Assembly (NCBI RefSeq): GCF_003144245.1
Contig: NW_020289991.1
Coordinates: 372,001 to 436,000 of the forward strand
Reading direction: 5' to 3'
DNA from: Jaminaea rosea
Taxonomy: Eukaryota > Basidiomycota > Exobasidiomycetes > Microstromatales
DNA: 64,000 nucleotides
Part shown: in pieces, positions 36,525 to 47,500 of the stretch
Numbering within the stretch: position 1 is the stretch's first letter
Layout: each line of letters starts with the position of its first letter
Made by a program: the position numbers and the translations under genes
Notes under the pieces: model-generated
The model's input: only the letters and a program-made list of their open reading frames with translations
Told to the model about the DNA's origin: nothing
The model's database searches: none

Positions 36525-36747
36525 GCGGTTGCGATTGTCGATACCTTTTTTTCTCTCTTGTCTGCTCGATGCTCGATATCTTGAGTCATCCCTGGTCTCC
36601 AGAAAGGGCAGCTGCTGCCTCTGCCTGTATGCGTCTCGATGTCGTCTCGTTGCGCCGCCTCGACTGGCTGCGCCTTTTGCCGTGCATCGGAAGCAACACT
36701 TTGGACCCCTCTCGAGAGTCTGCTCTCTTCCTCTTGACTCCACTCAT

Positions 36748-36780
36748 CACATCACATCACATCACATCACATCACATCCC
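36748..36780. repeat. ATCAC microsatellite
   Basis: About six to seven perfect (atcac) pentanucleotides just upstream of the Mvp1-like start codon, probably in its 5' leader. Confidence 0.8.
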
Positions 36781-36805
36781 CCATCGCGCCGCTTTCTCGC
36801 TCGCA

Positions 36806-38938
36806 ATGACGAGCATATACGATGCGCACGACAGCTACGCAACGTCTTCGCGCCCCGTATCGTCCTACTCGCATCACCAAGACGATGATGACGAGGATCC
36901 ATGGGCTGTACCGCATCAAAGCGCGAGGCAAAGCTGGGCGCCTTCGTCCGATGATGGTGAGGATGAGGAGGAGTCTACCGCCGTGAAAGACAAGATGCAT
37001 CGACGCAGGGAGAGCTCGCAGGGCACCATAACGGGTCAAGGCTCCACCTCTCCGATGAAGGAATCCTCCCCCACTTCACCACTGAGCGAAGCAGCGGACC
37101 CCACTCCAGCACCCGCGCCTGCCTCACCACCTCCCTCCTGGAAGAGTCGCGAGCCCAACAGCGCTGTCCGCTCAGCAACGCACGGCCTGCCTACGACGAA
37201 CTCGACGTTCAGAGGTGGGTTTGGGGACGTGCAGAGCAGCAATGCTGTCAAGACTGCCACAATAGGAGAGTATATAGCCTCGCCGCTTCCTGTAAGCGCA
37301 CCGACTCCTTGGGATGGGCAACGCGTGAGCATTCGCCTGCGTCCCGAGTTGCAGGGATTCGTATTCAAGCACAATGCCTATGACGTGCGAAGGACAGCCG
37401 TCCTTCCCGTCTCCAGCTCAGCGGCAGAGAGCACATCCGTCATGGGGATGGGCTCCTTCTCATCCGACGCCCTCCTCGACCAAGCACGGAGACAACGTCG
37501 CGTCTCACCCACGTCACGAGCCACTGCCGCCTCCCTCACCTCTTCTTCTGCCCTCTCCGCACCAGCCGGCCCTTCCTCCCCCACCTCTTCCGTAATCCGC
37601 CGCTACTCCGACTTCCTCTGGCTCCACTCGCTTCTCCTCTCCCGCTGGCCTTTACGACTCATCCCGCCCTTACCCCCGAAGAGGCTCGGCATGCCCCTAG
37701 TAGCGGGAGTGGCCGGCACTGGAGCCCTAGGATCGGGGGATGATGCCTTCATCCAGCGCAGGGTAAAGGGACTACAACGCTACCTCTCAGCGCTGATGAG
37801 TCACCCAGTCCTCGCACACGACAAGCACCTCGCCGTCTTCCTGAGCGAAAAAGGCAGTATAGCAGATTGGAGGGCGAGTCACCCTGATCCGGTCATCGTA
37901 GAAGAGACGCTAGACCCGCGTTCCCCCTCCAACCTCGCCAGCGTCTCTTCCTTGCGCAGCAGCCCTTCGACTTCCCCGCCAAAGGGATTCGACGATGTCG
38001 TAGGTGGGAAGAGCCTGGATGCCCTGACCAACAAGGTGGTCCCGGAATTGCTGGATAGGTGGACCAATCTTGCGAACGTGGTCGAACGCATGGCGAGGCG
38101 ATGCGAGGCGCAAGGACGCGATGGGGAGCTTCTGGCGGATCTGGTCGAGGGGGTCGCCGTTGAACGGAGGGGCGGAGGCAGTTGGGCCTGGTTGGGGGGT
38201 GCTCAGCAGAGGGGCGCGGATGAAGGGCGTGATGAAGAGGTGGGCACGCCGCCCATTACCAGGCGTATCGCAGCACTACACCGCGACCTGAGCTCCCTAT
38301 CGCAATTGCGTGCGGACCAAGCGCTAGGAAGGCGAGATCACGAGGGCGAGGACGCCCAGTCTGACAGGCAAAGCTTCGTCACCCCGCCGTCGTCCTCGTC
38401 AAACGGCCACGCCTTCTTCCCCCTCCTAGAACGCTTCAAGACGCTCCGCGACCTGTTCCTGTCCATGCGCTCCCTTCTCGCACGCCACGCCACCCTCACC
38501 AAGCAACTAGACGACGAGCTCGCCGCACTCAAGGCGCGCATCAAAGCCGGTACTGCTAGGCTAGAATCCCTCCGCCTGGGCACTACTGCTGGTGGTGGTG
38601 GTGGTGGGAATGTGGCAACATCAGCGGAAGCTGCTCGCGAGGAGGCTACGAAGCTTCACGAGGCCTTGAGGCGGGACGCGGGGAGGATGGAGGAGCTGAG
38701 CGTCAGAAGGGAGAGGGCGAGGCGGGCACTATGGGATGAGGTGGGGCTGGTGAGAGCACGATGTAGCGAGAGGGCTGTTGCTGCCGTTTGGGCGGGCGAG
38801 GGGCCGATGATGCAGGGTGAGGGGAGAGGGGAATCGTCGTCGTCGTCGTCGTCGTCGGCGTGGTTGGAGGATGAGCGGAGGTTGAGGGGAGCGGAGCGAT
38901 TGGCTGTTGAGGAGTGTTGGAGGGAGTTGGGGCGGTGA
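36806..38938 (+). CDS. MVP1: Sorting nexin Mvp1/SNX8-like (PX-BAR)
   Basis: Binds PI3P on endosomes and takes part in retrograde sorting. 710 aa, intronless from the ATG chosen, which directly follows the ATCAC repeat. The frame is open further upstream, but that part is 5' leader overlapping the POLD4 gene. After an acidic, Ser-rich region, a PX domain spans about 175-350: VSIRLRPELQGFVFKHNAYDV in part, the PI3P-binding RRYSDFLWLHSLL, and IPPLPPKRLG. Residues from about 395 form a predicted helical BAR-like region. The tail has a (Ser)n run from a TCG repeat at about 38834-38857. Confidence 0.82.
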   Translation: MTSIYDAHDSYATSSRPVSSYSHHQDDDDEDPWAVPHQSARQSWAPSSDDGEDEEESTAVKDKMHRRRESSQGTITGQGSTSPMKESSPTSPLSEAADPTPAPAPASPPPSWKSREPNSAVRSATHGLPTTNSTFRGGFGDVQSSNAVKTATIGEYIASPLPVSAPTPWDGQRVSIRLRPELQGFVFKHNAYDVRRTAVLPVSSSAAESTSVMGMGSFSSDALLDQARRQRRVSPTSRATAASLTSSSALSAPAGPSSPTSSVIRRYSDFLWLHSLLLSRWPLRLIPPLPPKRLGMPLVAGVAGTGALGSGDDAFIQRRVKGLQRYLSALMSHPVLAHDKHLAVFLSEKGSIADWRASHPDPVIVEETLDPRSPSNLASVSSLRSSPSTSPPKGFDDVVGGKSLDALTNKVVPELLDRWTNLANVVERMARRCEAQGRDGELLADLVEGVAVERRGGGSWAWLGGAQQRGADEGRDEEVGTPPITRRIAALHRDLSSLSQLRADQALGRRDHEGEDAQSDRQSFVTPPSSSSNGHAFFPLLERFKTLRDLFLSMRSLLARHATLTKQLDDELAALKARIKAGTARLESLRLGTTAGGGGGGNVATSAEAAREEATKLHEALRRDAGRMEELSVRRERARRALWDEVGLVRARCSERAVAAVWAGEGPMMQGEGRGESSSSSSSSAWLEDERRLRGAERLAVEECWRELGR

Positions 38939-39029
38939 GCACATAGATACCCGTGAGGAGAACAACAACATGATGACGATGCGACCTCGAATTCAATTTT
39001 GCATTCTCTCCACACTATGCCCGCCCGCC

Positions 39030-40644
39030 TCACGGCCTGCTAAACGTAGCGATACTCTTGCCGTCATCCACGACTCCCTCACCCGGCTCACCCCCCTCAC
39101 GCGTCCTCTCCCCCTGGACATCGGGGTTCAATGGCCTAGTCCTGGTACGCTCGATCGCCTCACCAGCACCAACGCTCGCGGCCTGCTCAGGCGGGATATG
39201 CGCAGGAGGGGCTCCCCCCACGGCTCTTGCCATCCTCCCCGCCTCGATCTCATGATCGCTCAGTGCTGCCAACCTACGCAACTCGTGAAGGAAATAGCGA
39301 GTCAATCTAGAGAGTACCAAGGGGAATCCCAGCTCGGGAGCAGAAGCTGGTGCAGCACTGGCTGCGATGTTTTGCTGGTCGGAAGAAGGGTGAACTTGCG
39401 CACCAGCTGCGGCTGAGGCGCGACGATGTGCCTCGAGGGAGCGGGCATAAGGAGAGGAAGGCTGGAATGCCCCCTCTGCATCTGGGCCGAGGTCCGAGGC
39501 CAGGCGAGGGCCCGTGTCACTCTTGTCTTCTTCGCCTTTCGCGTTGCGGTCGATGCCCTAGCGTGGCGGCAGAGAGAGCGGGACGTGTTAAATGAGCGGC
39601 TCGATAGGGAGCACGGATTGTTCTCGCGGCGGCGCGACGCGACTTGCTCACCTTGACTTTGGAGAGGACCCCACCTACATCCCCCCATCCAGCTCCAAAC
39701 ACGTTGCGCCACAATGCCATGGCTAGCCTCGAGTCCCCCTGCCCATCATTGCCCAACATGGCGATACTCTCATCAATAGCCAAGAGAGCACCACGATGCT
39801 GGTTGTGCATCTCCTTCATGTAACCCTTCACAAGGCGCGCAGTCTGCACACCGAAGCGTTGTCGCATTCGATCCTCTGCGTCGATGAAGAAGTGATTGAC
39901 GAGTTCTTGCTGATAGACGCGAGAGAGGTGGGGAGGGAGATCACGAAGGCGGATGAGGAGGATGATAATGTGGATGTTGGTTACTTGGAACCAGGATTGA
40001 TACGTGGGGGGCAGGTGGCATTCTGTGCGGGCGCGATGGCCGAGGGGACAAGGATTGAGTTAGCATCGTCTTCGGAGAGAGGAGAAGACTGCGACGTCAA
40101 CGCACCTCCAGCCCAGAAGTCGCGCTCGATGTCCCACACGGCGGCACAGCGATCGTAGAGGTCGCTGGTCACTCGAATGGCTTTACTGCTCTGCGTATTG
40201 TAGCCCAGCATCCATGCGACTCCTTGAACGAGCTGTGCGGGCGGGCGGGCGATGAGTTGAATCAGCAATCTCATCTCTCCATCTCTCACCCTCTCTCTCC
40301 TGCCACCCACGACGCACCTTCTTCGTCACCTCATTGTACGCGCTAGGATGAGGTGGTTTCGCCGGGCGAGGATGAGTAGGCGCCTCTGCCCCGCTATTTC
40401 GCATGGCCTGTGCCCCCGGAGGAGGGGTAGATGCGGCCGCTCGTGGTGGTGGGCTGGGATTGGCAGGCTGGCCCGTCGAGTCAGAGGTGGGCTTGACAGT
40501 CTGAGTCTGCGCTGCGCTTGCGCTTCGTTCCTGAGTGCGGTTCGCTGTTGTGGACAGGCCACGACCAGCTACAGGAACGAGCGTCGTCGAGGTCCTAGCG
40601 GACGAAGACCTCGCTGTGCTGGCTGCTACGAGGCGGAGCGACAT
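39030..40644 (-). CDS. CBP3: Ubiquinol-cytochrome c chaperone Cbp3
   Basis: Assembly factor for mitochondrial complex III that, with Cbp6, binds newly made cytochrome b. Exons 40318-40644, 40106-40232, 39652-40022 and 39030-39557 give 450 aa. An N-terminal presequence (MSLRLVAASTARSSSAR) is followed by a Pro/Ala-rich stretch. The chaperone domain runs over exons 2 and 3: VAWMLGYNTQSSKAIR, YDRCAAVWDIERDFW, QSWFQVTNIHIIILLIRLR, and the block around FFIDAEDRMRQRFGV. Exon 4 adds a less conserved tail (visible block LTRYFLHELRRLAALSDHE). All junctions keep phase. Confidence 0.88.
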
Positions 40645-42033
40645 ACTTGCTGCGAGATGGGGGTGGTGTCGTTGTTGAGGAAGAAGAAAGCGGCGCTGCG
40701 TTGAGCGTTAAGAGCGTTGAGCGTTGAACGTTGCTCGCGTAGCCGTCCGGCCTCGTCGAGCTGACCAAGCGCTTAACCAAAAAGCGGCAACAAGACGGCG
40801 GTGGAGGACGGGCGGACGGGCGGGCGAGCAAGCTCTCAGTCCGCTCCCACGTGGCAGCGAGGAAGGGCCCGGAGGTAGAGGTGCTATTCGTAGATTAAGG
40901 GAACGGATCGCACTGAGCTCATGCTGGAGAAGGTCATGCTACTGTCTGCGTTCCACGATGAGCTCGACTCTACTCAGGAAAGTGCGCCTCTCCCATCACC
41001 CACATTGGTCATGCAATTCGCGCGCCTAGCTTTGGGTTGGGAAAGGGCCTCTTCCCTCGGGACTCTCCTCATCTCCCCACTCTACGCTGCAAAGTCTTCC
41101 TCGGCGCTTGAGGTGATGAGGGCCGGCTTTCCATCTCGCTACAGCCAGCGCGAGTGATTCAATTGAGCCTGCTCGCCTGCGCTTTTTCTGGTCTGGAAAG
41201 GGCAACGGCCATTGAAGGCGGCGATGGCGCATTTCTAGTCTGGAAAGCTCTGTGTGTGCGTGTGTGTCCTTCCAGTCAGGCACTCCGATCATATGATGCC
41301 TATACCTCTCATTCCGAGTTAGGAAAGTACTCGCATCGCAGCAATCGTCACTGAGCTGATCGCGCGCTTTTTTGGGTTGGGAAAGGAGCGATTCATGTAC
41401 GTAGACGAGCGACGGGAGGGCTAACAGAGGAAAGGCATTCGGTAGCGATTCTGGTAAGGCAAGGCGCATCAAGATGGGACGAGCTGGTTGCGGCTGGCGA
41501 GATCGCATGGTATGTAACTTTGGGTCAGGAACAAGCGAGTGAGTGCGTGCGAGGGCGACTTTGTCGTAGCATGGGCCGGGGGTCCAATTTGCGTCTGTTC
41601 GGGGCAATGCAGAGAAGGGGTTGCACGATAGAGATTATCCCTTCTTTTCTGTACTACTCATCGCGATCGCCATTCTTCCCTCCATTTGTGAGTGAACGAC
41701 GTGATAATCGATTTGTCGCAGGAAGTCAAGCAGACCCGTAGACATCGCCCTCGCTCTCCACTCGGGCCGACTGCCACTGGGAGAGAAAGTGACACTCGTG
41801 CGATATGCCCGACCGCGTCATAGAGCGCACGGCGCCCAGGCCAAGCGGTTGACGGCTGACCGGCCCGCGTTCCAGAATCTCGCGCTCGTGGTCACTCCGG
41901 AGGTGGGCCCCGCACGCCAAGAGCACCGCATTGCATTCGCGCCGCCCTTGTACACTCGTGTCGACTGATTGATTTGTTCTCTTTCTCGCCCATACTACTC
42001 TTCAAACTCAAGCACAACTCCTCACCAGCAACC
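40645..42033. other. Long spacer with a repeated GGAAAG motif cluster
   Basis: About 1.4 kb without a protein gene. Between 41031 and 41386, five copies of a pyrimidine-preceded motif recur at 41031-41046, 41183-41202, 41232-41248, 41312-41327 and 41368-41386. A shorter one lies near 40973-40984. The first and last share sixteen identical bases, tttgggttgggaaagg. A 77-nt stretch at 41286-41362 has CGATCA/TGATCG ends, a near C box (atgatgc) and a D box (ctga), so a C/D snoRNA is conceivable but weak. Confidence 0.4.
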
Positions 42034-42825
42034 ATGAAGTTCTCACTCGTCCCCACCCTCGCCCTCCTCGGTGCAGCTGCTGGCGCGAATGCCCAAGGTG
42101 AGCGCGCCGTCCGTTCCTCCACTCCACCCTCCCGACATGCTCCTCACTGACTCCCTCTTTCCTCTCCCCTCCCCACCTCCCCCCCCGGCGCACACACAGT
42201 GGGCTCAGCAATCAACTCCGCAGTCGACGGAGTCACATCAGTCGTATCCGCCGGTGTGAGCGGAGCCACCTCCGTCTTTGGTGATGCGACGAGCTTCGGT
42301 GGTGGGGTCTTCTCTACGGTCACGAGCGGGGGAGTCGTGGCCTTTTCGACGTTGAGCTCGGGAGGACAGGGGGTTTTCTACAGTGAGTGTGCGCGTGGGG
42401 CGAGGCAGCGCGTGAGGCGAGGCAGGAGATGCAGCAATACAGGGACGTAATCTAATGCTCACTTTCTCCCCCTTCGTCGCGTAGCCGCCACATCCGGAGC
42501 AGCTGGGGCCGTTACCACCCTCACATCGTGAGTCGTAATGCTCGTGCCACTTTGCGAAACCTCAGACTGACCCTCTTTTCCCCCCCTCCTCTCTCTCACG
42601 CACACTCGCCCACACAGCGGCGGCTCCCACGTCTTCGGCACCGTCACCTCTGGCGTGGTGCAGGGCGGCTCATCGATTGTATCGACCGCAACGAACGGGG
42701 CTGCAAGCGTGGCCACGAATGGGGCCAATGCCGCGCCTGGCAATCTCGACATGCTCGCTGGTGGACGACAGGTGCTGGCTTTCGTCGGGGCAGCCGTTGC
42801 CGGGGGTGTCATGGTTGCGCTCTAG
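42034..42825 (+). CDS. Small secreted, probably GPI-anchored protein
   Basis: Four exons, 42034-42097, 42200-42382, 42485-42527 and 42618-42825, give 165 aa. Exon 1 is a clean signal peptide (MKFSLVPTLALLGAAAGANA). The mature part is made of Val/Ser/Thr/Gly repeats with recurring TSGG and TS-V motifs and has no Cys. The C-terminus is hydrophobic (VLAFVGAAVAGGVMVAL) after a small-residue stretch (NAAPGN), the pattern of a GPI-attachment signal. It may be a cell-wall or surface protein. No family is recognised. It stands alone between two long spacers, as small effector-like genes often do, but nothing shows an effector role. Confidence 0.7.
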
Positions 42826-44561
42826 ACCCGCGGATGAGGGGCGTGCGAAACCATTCTCGTTCTCTTCGTCTTGGATCCCTTCATTTTGCTCTGCGTAATT
42901 TGCATATTTCTTTGTCCCTGCACCGCTACGAGGCCACGAGTCTCAAGCAGGCAGCGCGAGACGTTGGGGTCCGGAGGGAAGCAAAGTAGGCTCTCCATGC
43001 TGGCCTCGACCACGCCTTCACGCACCGACTCATAAGATCCCGCGGCAGCACTTTTCGCTCTAATTGACAGCCATCGACGTCTCGTCACTTTTGCTCTGCT
43101 CTGCTCTGCTCTGCCTCACCTTGCTCATTCCCATCGATCGTCGCCGTCGCCGTCGCCGTCGCGCCCCTTTGTCCCGGCGCGCACGATCGCGCCGTGAAGC
43201 CGTAATTGCGGTGGCTTGACGCGGAGGAGGATCGTCGAGCTCACTCGCCGCACCGCACCGCCCCCCTCCTCTCCCTTACGGCTGGCTGTGACGGCTCGAC
43301 CCAACATAACCTTTGCCCGCGGGTCCTTTGCTGGGACGAATCAAGTCGCCGTAGGTGAACAAGGTGTGGGATGACGAGCGACGAGCGGCGAGCGGGCTGT
43401 GTAATGGCAACGACTCGCAAAGAATCCCGCCGTCTGCGCTGCCACGTCTTGCGTCGAAGAAGCTGAGGCTCAGCCTGACCCTGACGTGCTCGACGAGCGG
43501 AGGCAAGGTGATGGATGCTGCGATCGAGGCTGTCTGGCCCCTCCCTCCCTCTGTCGCCCTCTTCTAATTCGATCCGATGCCGCGCAACCCCCGCTGTCAG
43601 GAGTCGCATCACGGAGCATGGCAATCTCGATTTGACAGACGGCGCGCTCACCTCACCCACGCTCAGGCACACGCCCCGTGAGAATGTGGGCGCTGCGTGG
43701 GGGAGCGGCTCCAAAGACGAAAGAAGGAGTGGGGGCCGCGCTGCGCTCAAAAATAAATCGCCGTGGCCCGCTACGCACGTTGCAAGGCGGGCCGCTCAGT
43801 GTGGTAGCGACGAGAATGCTCAGTGTGACCGACTGACTACTACTTGTCCGAGTGCCCGACGTCCGTCGTCGTCGTCGAGGAGAAGGCAGGCATGCGCGTG
43901 TGCGCCTGCTATTCTAATTCATTCACCGCCGCATCCGCTGCCATCGCGGCCCGCCCCGTAGACTAACTAAGCCTCGTGTGTGGTTGCACACACGCTGACC
44001 CACCTTTTTTGCCCGCGTGCAGCTGCAGCTCTCACGCAACTCTTCATCTCGCCGGCCCAGCCAGCCAGCCTCTCTCGGCGCGTGCGTGCTGCCCGACTCG
44101 CGCTCTCTCCTCTCGGCGGGACGGCTCGGCGTTCTCCCCTTGTCGCCCGCTCCCCCTCTATTCTCCCCGTCCCATCCCATCCCATCCCATCATCACCGCC
44201 CTCGCACCCTCTCACCCCATCCCTACTCCTATCTTGACAATTGAACCCTCAGACCCTTGGCGCCGCCAGAACCGCGCGAGAACCCTTTTCTTTCACTGCC
44301 CCCCTGGTCATCGCCATCACGGTTGCGCCCGGGTGCACGCGCTGTTACCCTCCGAGACCCATACGCCGCCGCGACCCGCGACCGCCGCGACCGCCGCAAC
44401 TCCTGAAAAAGAGGCCGGCCAGGGCGAGCACCAGCGTCAGCAACAGCTCTTCATCCTCTTTCTCGTCACCTCACAGCGACACAACGCGCAACCTCGCCAT
44501 CCTCGCCTCTCTCTGCAACCCATGCTGAGCTCCTGAGCTTGCACGCACGCACGCACACGCC
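42826..44561. other. Long gene-free spacer with simple repeats
   Basis: About 1.7 kb upstream of the Ecl1-like gene. Contains (TGCTC)n at about 43089-43113, (CGTCGC)n at about 43138-43163, and (ATCCC)n at about 44170-44190. A pyrimidine-rich tract precedes the start codon. Open frames here are low-complexity, and I support no gene. Confidence 0.45.
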
Positions 44562-47500
44562 ATGCCTTCTTCGCCTTCAACGGGCAAGCGGCCGCTCTCT
44601 AACGTGGCGGCCGCCAACAAGGCAGCGTCATCGAGCAAGCTGGTCACGCCGCCCCCGGCCGAGGATGCAGACGATTCCATGTACTCGGACAGCGGCAGCG
44701 GCAGCGACTCCGACGAGGACGACGAAGCTGCGAACCTCGAAATGGACGGCCAAGATCTCTGGACACAAAATTACTGTTCCGTCTGCGATTGCCTCATCGA
44801 GCCTGGCCAAGGCGTTGGGCCGCGTAGAGAGGGAGACGATGAGCCGCCCAAGACGTCGCCCAGTGCTAGTAGCGCCGCCACTCCTACGGCTCCTCAGTCG
44901 CCGCCCCTGATGAGGAGCAAAGCGGGTACGATCAAGGGACGGCCCGCGAAACGAAATGGGAGCAGCGCACGGCTCAATGCGCTGAGCGATCTCAAGCCGA
45001 CGACGAAGATCACCGGGCAAAAGGACGCAACGTCTGCAACGTCGGCAAAGATGTCTCGACGCAGCTCGAATACCAGCACGGCAAGCAGCACCCAATCGAC
45101 GGGCAGCGAGTCGCCCAACAAGCTGCAGCGCACAAAGAAGGGCGGGCTACTCGGCTCGCTCACGCCTGCGGCACTTCGTCAGCAACAGGAAGAGCTCCTC
45201 AAGGCCAACGCCCCTCCTGCCCTCTACTGCTCGGAGCGATGTCGCACCATCGACGAGCAGCAACAGCGTCAGCTGAGCGCGCGGGGAGCACAAGAATTGG
45301 ATCTCTACACGTCTCAAGCCGGCACCCTGCCCGGCGTGTACGCATCGGACGCACCTGCACGCCCCTGGCCCCGTACACCCAGCATGACCTCCCTACCAGC
45401 CGCAACCGCCGCCGCTTACCTGGCCGCAGCAAACAACCGCACGCCCGAGAGCGACTACGGAGGACCGTGCATGTGTGCCGACTGCATGGACAAGACGAGC
45501 GCGAGCGGAACCGTACCCAGCGGAGCGAGCGATACGACGGAGAGCAGCGGCGGCTACCCGTATACGCGCAGGGCGACGGGCAAGCAGCGTTCCCAGTCGG
45601 GGCGACTCCTTACACCACGCGACCTCTACCCGCGCGACGAGGGCGGCGATCAGGACGGCTATTTCCCCAGAGTGTCGAGGAGTAAGGCTAGGACTTTCTC
45701 GCTGGAGAGCGGCGAGCGAGCTGCGTCGGCCGTGAGCGAGGAGAGCAGTACGCATAGCAGCGGCTCATACGCCAGTCTGTGGGAACCGCGCATCCGTCGT
45801 GCCAACAAGGAGCAGCAGCATCAATCTGAGCCGGACACTCTGCGCCTGCTTCGCCGCGCCTCCCCTTCGGTCGACGTCGTGACTAGCAGTCCGGGCGGGA
45901 CGAAGCTGGCCTTTGGGACCAGCATGACGAGCGAGAGGACGCTGGGTACGAGTGCCAATACGCTGGTGCACCCGGACCAGCAGCAGGAGCGTGCAGGGCA
46001 CAGGAAAGCTCGATCTTTGGCGGTGATGACGGGTGAGCAGCAGCAGCAGCAACGCGAGGCGGCGGGCGTGGATACATTGACGGCCGAGCGGCTGAGCAAG
46101 AGCTATGCGAGCGATGCGGGCATAGACGCCATGGCCACGCTGCGCGCTGCGCGAGACAGTCGCGGAGGAGGGGAGGACTCGCGCAGGCACTCTACGGCAT
46201 CGACGAGCGGATGGTTGCGCAGCTTAAGCTCGGCTTGGACGACATTACGCAGCGCAAGTAGCACGACGAGCGTACCGCAGCTGCTCCTACCGGGCGGCGA
46301 GGCGGATCAATCGCGCAGCGACCTCAACAGCCCGAGTGTCTCTTCCGCCATCACCTCGGCGTCGTCGCGAGGCTCCCGCTCGCCTCGCTCGCCGCGCTCG
46401 CCACGATCCGAAGATGGCAGCAATGCGTTGTCTCGCTCCGCAGCTTCGGAGAGCTTGTCGCGCGTGCTGAGCTCGACGCACCTCGCCAGTCCCGTAGCCC
46501 GTCCAGGCGCCAGTCGCGGTCACGTTCCCGCTTTTGCGAGCGAGATTGGGCGGGGCGAGATACCAGGAGATGCGGGCGGCGGGGACGCGGGTGGGGACGC
46601 AGGAGAGGAAGCGGGCGAGCACGAAGAGCTACAACGTTGTCGCCGCCGTCGCAAGGCAGAGCATCGCCATCAACGCAGCAAAGACGTGACCGTGCTGCCT
46701 CCTCTCCTCGCACCGAGCAATCGATCCAGCACAGCCCTCTCTGCGCAGCATCGCGCCAACAGCTACGCCAACCTGACGACGAGTCGCAACCGCAGCCAGT
46801 CGGGATCGCGAGGCGCAAACTCACGAGGCGCAAATTTTACCGTAGGAAGTGCAGGATCCTATCGCGACACGCACCAGCACGCAACGCCACCGACACCTAC
46901 GAGTGCCACGGGTGTTGGCGGTGGGGATGAGTCGATGCGCTCCCCTTTGCCTCGTACCGCAAGTCAGCAAGACGTGGTGTATCGTCCCAGCATGAGCCCA
47001 CGAAGGTCAGGAGGACTGCTAGGCGCTATGACCCCTATTACGGCGGCTCCCGCTCCACGCCACCATCACGTTCACCACGCGCATCGACCTCACGCCGCTC
47101 CTCGCACCAGCGCGAGTGGGCATCGCCTCAGCACGGGCAGCAGCGGCGGCGGCGGTGGCGGCGGGCATGCGCTGGGCCATGTGGGAATGCTCGGTCACCA
47201 CCCGCATGGCTCCAACCCCGCGTACGGGCGACACAATACCATGCCTGTGCGCACCAGCACGCCCATCGTCCCCGAGCACGGCGGAGAGATGAGCGCAGAG
47301 GCACTCACGGCTGTGGTGCCCGATCCGCTCGTGAGGCCCCAGAGTGCCATGAGCCAGCGTCACCTCCGCGCCTCGTACATTGCGCGCCCACGCAGCTCGG
47401 CGGCGCATCGGCCCGTGATCGAGGCGCGTCAGCCTCACGTCGTCGAGTCGCCTGCCCCTCCTCATCGCGGCTGGTCGTACGACAACCTGGCGGGTGCGGG

